This document shows positions 1 through 6,490 of a stretch of DNA of 13,384 nucleotides, one piece after another. A program made the translations under genes and the position numbers. The notes under the pieces were generated by a model, which was given only the letters and a program-made list of their open reading frames with translations, was not told the DNA's origin and did not search any database. Numbering within the stretch: position 1 is the stretch's first letter; each line of letters opens with the position of its first letter. Location of the stretch: contig JBNJGL010000062.1 in the NCBI GenBank assembly GCA_051747745.1, forward strand, positions 1 through 13,384, written 5' to 3'. This DNA comes from QPJE01 sp051747745. Lineage in GTDB: Bacteria; Bacillota; Halanaerobiia; Halanaerobiales; Halanaerobiaceae.

Positions 1-2
1 CA

Positions 3-89
3 CAGATAATTATGGAATGGGTAGAAAGATCTGACTATGATATTGTAACTAATGATTACAAAGAAGATCTAGCTATTCCTAAGCCATAG
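3..89 (+). CDS. C-terminal fragment of an unidentified protein
   Basis: An open frame enters from the left edge and ends at the TAG at 87-89, giving 28 residues that end in DLAIPKP. The fragment is acidic and hydrophilic and shows no family motif I recognise. It lies on the same strand as the next gene, 74 bp upstream of it, with a hairpin in between, so it is probably the last gene of a preceding unit. I cannot assign a function. It could be another member of the catabolic cluster or an unrelated neighbour. Confidence 0.5.
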   Translation, partial: QIIMEWVERSDYDIVTNDYKEDLAIPKP

Positions 90-106
90 ATATAGTTTTA
101 TCAAGA

Positions 107-132
107 TGGCCTGGATAATTTTATCCGGGCCA
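107..132 (+). terminator. Hairpin, weak terminator for the upstream gene
   Basis: GGCCTGGATA (108-117) pairs with TATCCGGGCC (122-131) with one G-T wobble, and T107/A132 extends the stem. The loop is 4 nt. No real T-run follows (ACAGTTTCC), so termination may be partial, or the hairpin may stabilise an RNA end. It sits between the upstream gene and the GDH-family gene. Confidence 0.5.
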
Positions 133-163
133 TACAGTTTCCAATATACAAGGAGGTAATAAA

Positions 164-1399
164 ATGGATAATGTATTTGAATCTGCTATGGATTCTCTCC
201 AGAAAGCAGGTAAAATAGCAGATGTTAACCCTAAAGTAATGGAATATTTATCACGTCCCAAAAGGATTATAGATTTTTCAATTCCACTGAAAATGGATGA
301 TGGAAGTTTTAAACTGTTTACAGCATATAGAGTTCATTATAATGATGCACTTGGTCCAACTAGAGATGGAACAAGATTTGTTCCCAATCTGGAAATGGAT
401 GAAGTAAAAGCTCTGGCATTATTTATGACAATTAAACATGCAGTGTCAGGTGTACCTGCAGGTGGTGGAAAAGGTGGAATTAAAGTTGATCCATCTAAAT
501 TAAGTGAATGGGAATTAGAAAGGCTGACAAGAGGATTTATTAGAAATCTAAAGCCTAAAGGGCCAAATGTTGATATTCCTGGAGCAGATATAGGAACAGA
601 TTATAGAACACAGTCCTGGATGCTGGATGAATATGAACAGATTACTGGAGAACATAATCCACATGCGATCAATGATAAACCTTCAATTATGGGAGGTACA
701 GTCGGCAGTGCTGAAGCAACCGGTCAGGGAATATTCTATGTAACTGAAGCAGCCTGTAAGGATGAAGGAATAGAACTGAAGGGTGCAGAAGTTGTAGTCC
801 AGGGATTTGGTCAGGTTGGTGCCACAATCTCACGTTATCTTTATGATGCCGGGGCAAAAGTAATAGCAGTAAGTGATATTAGCGGTGGCTTTTATAATAA
901 AAATGGCTTAGATATTCCTGAAATGCAGGAATATGTAAAAGAAAATAGAGTATTAGAAGGATATAAAGATGCAGAGGAAATATCTAACAAAGATATTTTA
1001 GAAACAAAATGTGATCTTTTGATTCCTGCTGCAGTTCAGAATGTTATCAATAAAGATAATGCAGATAATATAAAAGCAGAAATGGTTGTAGAAGCAGCAA
1101 ATGGACCAACAACTCCTGAAGCAGAAGAAATTTTAAACAGCAAAGGAATAAAGGTTATTCCGGATGTTGTTGCAAATGCTGGAGGAGCAATTGTCTGTCA
1201 TTATGAAAGAATTCAGGGAATAACAGATGACTACTGGGATATGGATGAAGTAGAAAAAAGGCTAAAAAAGCAGATTCTAAATGCGTATGCACAGGCAAGA
1301 GCAGCAGAAGAAAAATATGATACCACACCACGTATTGGTGCCTGGATAGTAGCTGTAGAGAAAATTGCACATGCTGTAGAAATGAGAGGCTGGGTATAG
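164..1399 (+). CDS. Glu/Leu/Phe/Val dehydrogenase family enzyme with altered substrate pocket
   Basis: A 411-residue cytoplasmic NAD(P)-dependent amino acid dehydrogenase of the usual family length. The start has AGGAGGT at 151-157. The N-terminal catalytic domain keeps K91 (MTIKHAV), the catalytic lysine K103 in GGGKGG, and D142 in PGADIGT. The Rossmann domain has GFGQVG at about 214-219, and NAGG is at 338-341. By eye alignment to clostridial and Bacillus glutamate dehydrogenases, the lysine that binds the glutamate side-chain carboxylate (GPTKGG) is replaced by R67-D68 (GPTRDG), and the serine after NAGG (VS) is C345 (VCHYE). Deamination chemistry is therefore expected, but glutamate may not be the substrate. 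The gene lies 17 bp before an ectoine hydrolase gene, which suggests co-transcription. It could aminate 4-amino-2-oxobutanoate or deaminate diaminobutyrate (inference), or it may simply recycle 2-oxoglutarate for a transaminase. Confidence 0.85.
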   Translation: MDNVFESAMDSLQKAGKIADVNPKVMEYLSRPKRIIDFSIPLKMDDGSFKLFTAYRVHYNDALGPTRDGTRFVPNLEMDEVKALALFMTIKHAVSGVPAGGGKGGIKVDPSKLSEWELERLTRGFIRNLKPKGPNVDIPGADIGTDYRTQSWMLDEYEQITGEHNPHAINDKPSIMGGTVGSAEATGQGIFYVTEAACKDEGIELKGAEVVVQGFGQVGATISRYLYDAGAKVIAVSDISGGFYNKNGLDIPEMQEYVKENRVLEGYKDAEEISNKDILETKCDLLIPAAVQNVINKDNADNIKAEMVVEAANGPTTPEAEEILNSKGIKVIPDVVANAGGAIVCHYERIQGITDDYWDMDEVEKRLKKQILNAYAQARAAEEKYDTTPRIGAWIVAVEKIAHAVEMRGWV

Positions 1400-1416
1400 A
1401 GTAAAGGAGGAAATAT

Positions 1417-2586
1417 ATGCTTTTTAGTGAATCAGAATATAAAAGTAGAGTAAAAAAGACCAAAGAAAGAATGGAAAAAGCAGGTATAGATGTTTTAATG
1501 TCTACTCATCCTGCAAATATGAATTACCTAACAGGTTATGATGGCTGGTCATTTTATGTACATCAGTGTGTACTGGTTTCATTAGATCAGGAAGAGCCTG
1601 TCTGGATCGGTAGAAATATGGATGCCAATGCTGCTAAAGTGACAACATATTTGAGCAGTGAGAATATTAGAAATTATGCAGATGATTATGTTCATTCTCC
1701 GATAGGAAAACATCCAGTTGATTATATGGTAGATGTAATTAAGGAGAAAGGATGGGAAGATAAGACAATAGGGCTGGAAATGGATCAGTTTTATTTCACC
1801 CATAAAACTTACGAAATTCTGGCTGAAAATCTTCCTAAAGCAGAATTTGAAGATGCAAATCTGTTAGTAGCTATGGTAAGACAGGTTAAATCTGTACAGG
1901 AAATTGAATTTATGAAAAAAGCAGGAAAAATTGCTGAAAAAGTTATGCAGACCGGTATAGAATCAGTAGGTGTTGGAGTTAGAGAATGTGATGCTGCAGC
2001 AGAAATTTCAAAAGCACAGATAAGTGGAACAGATGAATTTGGTGGAGATTATCCTGCAATTGTACCACTTATGCCGGCCGGTGCTGGTATAGATGCTCCA
2101 CATTTAACCTGGTCTGACAGGAAATACGAAAAAAATGAACCTATAATTTTAGAACTATCTGGATGTTATAATCGCTATCATGCCCCAATGGCAAGAACAG
2201 TATATCTGGGAGAGCCTCCAAAAAGAATGAAAGAAATTACCGAAATTGTTGTTGAAGGTCTGGAAGAAACTCTTGACTTTATAAAACCTGGAGTGACCTG
2301 TGAAGCAGTAGAAGAAAAGTGGAGAAATTCTATTGCAAAAGGTGAACTTGTAGATGCATCTCGTCTGGGTTATTCTTTTGGCTTAAACTATCCACCTGAC
2401 TGGGGAGAACAGACCGCCAGTATGCGTCCTCATGATAAAACTGTTTTAAAAGAAAATATGACGTTCCATTTGATACCTATTATCTGGCAGGATGATATAG
2501 GGTTTGAAATGAGTTCAGCTATCCGAATTACTGAAGATGGCTGTGAAGAATTTTATAATTTCCCCAAAAAGTTATTTACCAAATAA
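1417..2586 (+). CDS. doeA: Ectoine hydrolase, DoeA/EutD type (copy 1)
   Basis: A 389-residue cytoplasmic enzyme with the M24 'pita-bread' fold. DoeA/EutD opens the ring of ectoine (or hydroxyectoine) to N-acetyl-2,4-diaminobutyrate (or its hydroxy form). Family-specific stretches are GYDGWSFYVHQ (40-50), GGDYPAIVPLMP (209-220), HLTW (229-232), LELSGCYNRYH (245-255), NYPPDWGE (324-331), and H351 and E364 in the C-terminal half. The second metal-binding Asp of true M24 peptidases is Pro257 and the first is Glu246, so the enzyme is probably metal-independent, like creatinase and DoeA. The start is set by AAAGGAGG at 1403-1410. It is the more canonical of two copies here, about 58% identical by hand alignment to the second. 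It sits directly behind the GDH-family gene. A proline dipeptidase or creatinase is the main alternative, but the DoeA-specific motifs argue against it. Confidence 0.85.
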   Translation: MLFSESEYKSRVKKTKERMEKAGIDVLMSTHPANMNYLTGYDGWSFYVHQCVLVSLDQEEPVWIGRNMDANAAKVTTYLSSENIRNYADDYVHSPIGKHPVDYMVDVIKEKGWEDKTIGLEMDQFYFTHKTYEILAENLPKAEFEDANLLVAMVRQVKSVQEIEFMKKAGKIAEKVMQTGIESVGVGVRECDAAAEISKAQISGTDEFGGDYPAIVPLMPAGAGIDAPHLTWSDRKYEKNEPIILELSGCYNRYHAPMARTVYLGEPPKRMKEITEIVVEGLEETLDFIKPGVTCEAVEEKWRNSIAKGELVDASRLGYSFGLNYPPDWGEQTASMRPHDKTVLKENMTFHLIPIIWQDDIGFEMSSAIRITEDGCEEFYNFPKKLFTK

Positions 2587-2603
2587 AACTTGACTCAGCT
2601 GTA

Positions 2604-2631
2604 CCTCACCTGGCAGATCTGTCAGGTGGGG
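2604..2631 (+). terminator. GC-rich hairpin after doeA copy 1
   Basis: CCTCACCTG (2604-2612) pairs with CAGGTGGGG (2623-2631) with one T-G wobble, and the inner bases form a CAGATCTG palindrome that lengthens the stem. It starts 17 bp after the stop codon, where a terminator is expected. The tail CACAAAATTT is not a good T-run, so termination may be incomplete or assisted. Confidence 0.6.
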
Positions 2632-2666
2632 CACAAAATTTACAATAAGGCAGGATTTTTAAGATC

Positions 2667-2679
2667 ATTATAGAATAAT
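2667..2679. promoter_or_regulatory. Candidate operator, left copy
   Basis: ATTATAGAATAAT is a 5-3-5 dyad (ATTAT-N3-ATAAT) upstream of the -35 element of the regulator's promoter. An exact inverted copy lies at 2715-2727, 48 bp away centre to centre. With one flanking base the two copies form a perfect 14-bp inverted repeat (2667-2680 with 2714-2727). A spaced dyad of this size suits a dimeric GntR-type protein. Autoregulation by the adjacent gene product is inferred. Confidence 0.5.
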
Positions 2680-2690
2680 TATATTAGCGA

Positions 2691-2719
2691 TTGACAGACA
2701 GGTAACTTTAAAAAATTAT
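2691..2719 (+). promoter_or_regulatory. Sigma-A type promoter of the GntR gene
   Basis: A perfect -35 box TTGACA (2691-2696) is followed after 17 bp by AATTAT (2714-2719), which matches the -10 consensus at four of six positions. Transcription would start near 2726, giving a leader of roughly 26 nt. The -10 box overlaps the right copy of the operator-like dyad, so a bound regulator would block polymerase. Confidence 0.55.
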
Positions 2720-2727
2720 TCTATAAT
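2715..2727. promoter_or_regulatory. Candidate operator, right copy
   Basis: ATTATTCTATAAT is the inverted copy of the dyad at 2667-2679. It overlaps the -10 region and probable start of transcription of the GntR gene, the usual place for an autorepressor site. Chance palindromes are common in AT-rich DNA, but two exact 13-bp copies bracketing a good promoter are less easily dismissed. Confidence 0.5.
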
Positions 2728-2751
2728 AAAGAAGATTGCTGGGGGATAAAA

Positions 2752-3426
2752 ATGGATATTAAGGAACGTTTTTCACACAACAGCTTAAGTAATATGGTTG
2801 TTCAATATCTTAAAGAAGAGATATTTCTGGAAAATTATAAAGAAGGAGACCGTATTCTTGAAGCTCAGATAGCAGAAGAGCTTGATATTAGTAGAGCTCC
2901 GGTAAGAGAAGCTATCAAAGAACTGGAAAATCAGGGTCTGGTGGAAACAATTCCAAGAAAAGGTACCTTTGTAATTCAGCTGAGTCAAAAAGATATACAG
3001 GAACTATTTAATATCAGAATAATGCTGGAAAATAGACTATTAGAAAAAATAATCAATGAAAATTTACTGGATGAAGAAGATTTTGACTACCTTGAAGGAC
3101 TTGTTCAGGATATGATTAAAACTGCAGAAAGTACTGAAGATGAAAACAGGAAGGTTCTTGAAGTTAATAAAAGAGATGTTGCTTTTCATCATCATTTGTG
3201 GAAAAAATCTGAAAGTAAGTGGACAATAAAAATATTGACCGGTCTTTATTTTCAGCTTCAGCTTGCAATGCTGATAGATGCCAAAAAAGAGGAGAATTTG
3301 GTTCAATCAGTTAAGCAGCATTTTAATATAATAAAATCCTTAAAAGAAAAAGACTGTAAAAAGGCAAAAGAATCTTTAAGAAATCATATTATAACCCTCT
3401 CCCATAGAGTTGAAAGCTGCAGCTGA
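2752..3426 (+). CDS. GntR family transcriptional regulator, FadR/FCD subfamily
   Basis: A 224-residue DNA-binding regulator. The N-terminal winged helix-turn-helix spans about 8-75, with the typical EGDRILEAQIAEELDISRAP and VREAIKELENQGLV stretches and a RKGTFV wing (69-74). The all-helical FCD ligand domain spans about 85-218. The FCD metal/ligand residues are visible: D142 and H146 (DVAFH), H190 and H212. It is probably the local regulator of ectoine genes, sensing a pathway intermediate (inference). Known ectoine regulators are the MocR-type EnuR, with a PLP aminotransferase-like domain, and the Lrp/AsnC-type DoeX; this protein is neither. The start is supported by a GGGGGA ribosome site at 2741-2746. 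It has its own promoter and terminator, so it is transcribed separately, in the same direction as its neighbours. Confidence 0.88.
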   Translation: MDIKERFSHNSLSNMVVQYLKEEIFLENYKEGDRILEAQIAEELDISRAPVREAIKELENQGLVETIPRKGTFVIQLSQKDIQELFNIRIMLENRLLEKIINENLLDEEDFDYLEGLVQDMIKTAESTEDENRKVLEVNKRDVAFHHHLWKKSESKWTIKILTGLYFQLQLAMLIDAKKEENLVQSVKQHFNIIKSLKEKDCKKAKESLRNHIITLSHRVESCS

Positions 3427-3440
3427 GGGTTTTCTTTTTA
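3393..3440 (+). terminator. Terminator overlapping the end of the GntR gene
   Basis: AACCCTC (3393-3399) pairs with GAGGGTT (3425-3431), followed by a T-rich tail (TTTTCTTTTT, 3430-3439). The left arm lies inside the coding region. The long loop contains a smaller AGCTGCAGCT palindrome (3415-3424). Confidence 0.6.
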
Positions 3441-3441
3441 A

Positions 3442-3477
3442 AAATATATGTCGACATTATACAAACGACATATATTT
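3442..3477. promoter_or_regulatory. Perfect 12-bp inverted repeat upstream of ridA
   Basis: AAATATATGTCG (3442-3453) is exactly inverted as CGACATATATTT (3466-3477) with a 12-nt spacer. The left arm also contains the palindrome ATGTCGACAT (3448-3457), which resembles the GT-N-AC type half-sites bound by GntR/FadR proteins. It lies between the GntR terminator and ridA. A -35-like TCGACA (3451-3456) falls within it, but I could not place a convincing -10 box. Operator function for the ridA operon is inference. Confidence 0.45.
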
Positions 3478-3484
3478 CACAAAC

Positions 3485-3514
3485 TTTTTAAATATTCACA
3501 TAAATATTTAAAAA
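3485..3514. repeat. AT-only inverted repeat in the ridA leader region
   Basis: TTTTTAAATATT (3485-3496) and AATATTTAAAAA (3503-3514) form a perfect 12-bp dyad around CACATA. A smaller stem, AATCTGT/ACAGATT, follows at 3532-3549 with loop AGAA. In DNA this AT-rich, chance or promoter curvature is possible. The 3427-3606 gap holds these three dyads and no coding frame I would support. Confidence 0.4.
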
Positions 3515-3606
3515 TATGATCTTAAATTTAAAATCTGTAGAAACAGATTAAATATTGGGAATTAGAAAAATATTAAAATTATTGGATATATTCAGGAGGC
3601 TAAAAG

Positions 3607-3984
3607 ATGAATAAAGAAATTATTTATACAAAAAATGCACCGGAACCTGGAAATTATTCACAGGCGGTGAAACTTGGAGATTTAATTTTTGTATCAGGAC
3701 AAACAGCTGATGATCCAGAAACTGGAAAACCAGTTCACGGAACAGTGGCAGAGCAGACAGAGTTAATTTTAACAAATACCCAAAATATTCTTGAAGCTGC
3801 AGATTCAAGTATGGAAAAGGTATTAAAGGTTAATGTTTATATTTCAGATATGAAGTATAAAAAAGAAATGGATGAAGTGTATAAGTCATTTTTTAAAAAA
3901 AATCCACCGGCCAGAATAGCAATGGCAGTAAAAGGATTGGATGCTGGTCTGGATGTAGAAATTGATGTTATAGCTGAAGCTTAA
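3607..3984 (+). CDS. ridA: RidA family enamine/imine deaminase
   Basis: A 125-residue cytoplasmic protein of normal RidA (YjgF/YER057c/UK114) length. RidA proteins form trimers that hydrolyse reactive enamine/imine intermediates, such as 2-aminoacrylate, released by PLP dehydratases. The four active-site positions of E. coli RidA are all present: Y17 and S30 (YSQA and FVSGQ), R103 (PPARIAM) and E118 (VEIDVIA). The start has a strong CAGGAGG site at 3593-3599. It is the first gene of the ridA-eutB-symporter run, 28 bp before a PLP dehydratase of the threonine-dehydratase fold. That pairing suggests it clears the unstable product of the dehydratase in hydroxyectoine breakdown. Confidence 0.92.
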   Translation: MNKEIIYTKNAPEPGNYSQAVKLGDLIFVSGQTADDPETGKPVHGTVAEQTELILTNTQNILEAADSSMEKVLKVNVYISDMKYKKEMDEVYKSFFKKNPPARIAMAVKGLDAGLDVEIDVIAEA

Positions 3985-4012
3985 GCATTTTTAGTGAAGT
4001 GAGGGTCTAAAA

Positions 4013-4987
4013 ATGAATTCAAAAAAGTTGGAATTGAAAGATATTTATCTGGCAAAAAATAATGTTTATAAAATAGCAAGGAAAACTCCGTTATTTAAAA
4101 GTGTTGATTTATCTAAAAAGTTCAGTAAAGAAATTTATTATAAACTGGAATTTCTTCAGGATACAGGGAGTTTTAAATTAAGAGGAGCCAGCAATTTTGC
4201 TTTGAACCTGTCTGAGAATAAATTAAAAAATGGTTTGGTTACATATTCTACTGGAAATCATGGAAGAGCAGTTTCTCATGTAGCTAAAAAGCTGGGAATA
4301 GATGCTAAAGTATGTCTTTCCAAAAATGTTCCAGAAAATAAAAAGGAGGGAATTAGAAAATCTGGTGGAGATGTTATAGTTTATGGAAATAGTCAGGATG
4401 AGGCAAAAATTAAAGCTGATGAGTTAAGAAGTAAAGAAGGACGTTCAGTAGTACCTCCTTTTGATGATCCAGATATTATTGCTGGACAGGGAACAATTGG
4501 AACAGAAATTTTAAATAAAATTCCTGATTTAGATAGTATTTTAGTCCCTTTAAGTGGAGGTGGTCTAATAAGTGGTATAGCTTTGGCAGTTAAATCTATA
4601 AATCCGGATTGTAAAGTTTATGGAGTATCAATGGATCGAGGAGCTGCTATGTATGAAAGCATAAAAGCTGGTAAGGAAGTAGAAGTTGATGAATTCGATA
4701 CTCTAGCCGACAGTTTACAGGGAGGAATTTTACTGGATAATAAATATACTTTTAAAATGGTTAAAAAATATGTTGATGAAATAGTATTAGTTACTGAAGA
4801 TGAAATTAGTTCAGCTGTGAGACATATATTTTATAAGGATCATTTTGTTGTCGAAGGTGCTGCAGCAGTAGGAACGGCTGCTTTACTTTCAGATAAAATT
4901 AATAACTCTTGTGAGAAGATAGCAGTAGTTTTAACTGGTAAAAATATTTCAAATGAAGATTTTATGTCAGTTATAAAACAACATTAG
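4013..4987 (+). CDS. eutB: Hydroxyectoine utilization dehydratase EutB-like (PLP fold type II)
   Basis: A 324-residue cytoplasmic PLP enzyme resembling threonine dehydratase without the regulatory ACT domain. The PLP lysine is K55 (TGSFKLRGA), the phosphate loop is SGGGLISG (181-188), and YSTGNHGRAV (78-87) has STGNH in place of the usual SAGNH. Several stretches recall the EutB subfamily rather than IlvA/TdcB: PPFDDPDIIAGQGTIG (148-163), SMDRGAAM (206-213), LADSLQGGI (231-239) and LTGKNIS (307-313). EutB is thought to act on 3-hydroxy-2,4-diaminobutyrate from hydroxyectoine. By analogy to threonine, water and ammonia loss would yield 4-amino-2-oxobutanoate (inference). The ribosome site is modest (GAGGG at 4001-4005), 28 bp after ridA. 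The partner genes eutA and eutC are not in the window. Plain threonine/serine dehydratase is the alternative. Confidence 0.8.
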   Translation: MNSKKLELKDIYLAKNNVYKIARKTPLFKSVDLSKKFSKEIYYKLEFLQDTGSFKLRGASNFALNLSENKLKNGLVTYSTGNHGRAVSHVAKKLGIDAKVCLSKNVPENKKEGIRKSGGDVIVYGNSQDEAKIKADELRSKEGRSVVPPFDDPDIIAGQGTIGTEILNKIPDLDSILVPLSGGGLISGIALAVKSINPDCKVYGVSMDRGAAMYESIKAGKEVEVDEFDTLADSLQGGILLDNKYTFKMVKKYVDEIVLVTEDEISSAVRHIFYKDHFVVEGAAAVGTAALLSDKINNSCEKIAVVLTGKNISNEDFMSVIKQH

Positions 4988-5006
4988 AGAGGAGTATTAA
5001 TTATTT

Positions 5007-6389
5007 ATGTCTGCAATTATGGATCCATTAGTTAATTTTGCTGGTTGGATGTGGGGTTGGCCTTTAGTAATAATATTGTCAGTGGTTTCAGTAATTTATT
5101 CAATAGGATTAAAATTTGTTCAATTTAAAAGATTTGGTTTTATAATGAAAAATACATTTGGAAAAATATTTTCTAAAGAAACTACTGGTGAAGGTACTTT
5201 AACTCCCATACAGGCAGTATCATCAGCTTTAGCTGGCACACTGGGAACGGGTAATATAGCTGGTGTTGGTGTGGCAGTAGGACTAGGTGGTCCAGGAGCA
5301 ATTTTTTGGATGTGGGTAGTTGCTTTACTTGCAGCCATTGTTAAATATGCTGAGATTGTTCTGGGAATTTTTTATAGAGAAAAGGATTCTGAAGGAGTTT
5401 ATCGTGGAGGATTTATGTATGTTGTAACTAATGGTTTAGGAAGTAAATGGAAATGGCTGGCTTCTATCTGGAGTTTTCTATTTTTCATACAGTTCTGGAT
5501 AGGTGGGGCTGTTCAATCTAATGCCCTGGCAGATGTTTTGAGTCTGTCTTTTGGCTGGAATAATATGGTTGTAGGAATTGTAACAGCTATTCTGGTTGGT
5601 ATAGTAATTATCGGCGGAATTAAAAGGATAGGAAAAGTTGCAGAAAGAATTGTTCCTATCATGGCAGTTATTTATTTTTTCGGTGCTCTTGCAATTCTTA
5701 TAACACATATTAATGTTATACCTCAGGTTTTAAGTCAAATTGTTTCATCAGCCTTTAATGGTATGGCTGCAACTGGTGGATTTGCTGGTGCTACTGTAAT
5801 GGTTGTTATCCGCCACGGTTTTTCAAGAGGAGTATTTTCTAATGAAGCCGGTATGGGTACTTCACCAATGGCCCATGCAACTGCTCAAACAGACCATCCA
5901 GCTCGTCAGGGTGTCTGGGGAATCTTTGAGGTGTTTATAGATACTATTGTAATGTGTACAATGACTGGCCTGGTAATAATGGTGACAGGAACTTTAACTA
6001 GTGGAGAAGTTGGTGCAAGCCTTACAGCATTATCATTTGGACAGGGACTTCCAGGACCGGGAGATTTGATTGTTACAATTTCAACTGCATTTTTTGCTTA
6101 CACAACCATTTTGGTAGCTGAATATTATGCAGAGACCGGTGCTCAATATGTATTTGGAGATAAGGTTGTCAAACCTTTTAGATATTTATTTATAATCGCT
6201 ATTGTAATAGGAGCAGTTGGTGGCTTACAGGTCGTCTGGGGATTATTTGATCTATTTATGGCGCTAACAGTTGCAATCAATGCAGTAGTAATTACTTTCT
6301 TCATTGGTGATGTTAAAAGACTTACTAAAGAATTTTTTGGAAGTAATGGCCAGTTAGATTATGATCAAAGTACCAGCTTTAATGAATAA
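5007..6389 (+). CDS. AGCS family sodium:alanine/glycine-type symporter
   Basis: A 460-residue inner-membrane protein with about ten or eleven hydrophobic segments. AGCS signatures are GTLGTGNIAGVGVAVGLGG (77-95), GPGAIFWMW (95-103), and RGVFSNEAGMGTSPMAHA (274-291) followed by TDHPARQG. Family members couple sodium to alanine, glycine or related small amino acids. The usual late motif, close to TTILGWSYYGE, here reads TTILVAEYYAE (366-376), so substrate choice may differ. It follows eutB by 19 bp with a GGAG at 4991-4994, rather far from the ATG (12 nt); M5 at 5019 is a less likely start. In context it may import a pathway amino acid or ectoine-related solute, or export alanine formed by transamination. 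None of these is shown by the sequence. Confidence 0.85.
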   Translation: MSAIMDPLVNFAGWMWGWPLVIILSVVSVIYSIGLKFVQFKRFGFIMKNTFGKIFSKETTGEGTLTPIQAVSSALAGTLGTGNIAGVGVAVGLGGPGAIFWMWVVALLAAIVKYAEIVLGIFYREKDSEGVYRGGFMYVVTNGLGSKWKWLASIWSFLFFIQFWIGGAVQSNALADVLSLSFGWNNMVVGIVTAILVGIVIIGGIKRIGKVAERIVPIMAVIYFFGALAILITHINVIPQVLSQIVSSAFNGMAATGGFAGATVMVVIRHGFSRGVFSNEAGMGTSPMAHATAQTDHPARQGVWGIFEVFIDTIVMCTMTGLVIMVTGTLTSGEVGASLTALSFGQGLPGPGDLIVTISTAFFAYTTILVAEYYAETGAQYVFGDKVVKPFRYLFIIAIVIGAVGGLQVVWGLFDLFMALTVAINAVVITFFIGDVKRLTKEFFGSNGQLDYDQSTSFNE

Positions 6390-6408
6390 TTCTAGAAATT
6401 AGACATAA

Positions 6409-6460
6409 AAATATGGGGTTTCTGATAGAATACTAGATAATATAAAGAAGCCCCATATTT
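6409..6460. terminator. Long hairpin between the symporter and M20 genes
   Basis: AAATATGGGGTTTCT (6409-6423) pairs with AGAAGCCCCATATTT (6446-6460), 15 bp with one wobble, around a 22-nt AT-rich loop. No T-run follows on either strand, so it could be a weak terminator, a processing or stability element, or an attenuator splitting the ridA and M20 units. The loop side holds CTGATAGAATACT (6422-6434), matching the operator-like dyad at 2667-2679 at 10 of 13 positions. Confidence 0.45.
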
Positions 6461-6490
6461 ACAAAGTTAGCAAAATGGAGGTGTAAATTG

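Noticed and set aside
164..1399. Plain glutamate dehydrogenase call (gdhA)
   Set aside because: Family membership is clear, but two side-chain recognition positions differ from glutamate-specific enzymes, so I left the symbol blank.
1155..1463. 102-codon open frame on the minus strand
   Set aside because: It lies antisense across the end of the GDH-family gene and the start of doeA copy 1, is Leu/His/Ser/Phe-rich as expected for a shadow frame, and has no ribosome site.
2604..2638. Bidirectional terminator or repeat element
   Set aside because: There is no gene on the opposite strand to terminate and no second copy in the window; the simple hairpin after doeA is enough.
3427..3606. Riboswitch or small RNA in the dyad-rich gap
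   Set aside because: The stems are short and almost pure A/T, and I recognise no conserved riboswitch core; DNA-binding sites are a simpler reading.
6488..6490. TTG start one codon upstream for M20 copy A
   Set aside because: ATG at 6491 is a better start codon and is better spaced from GGAGGTG.
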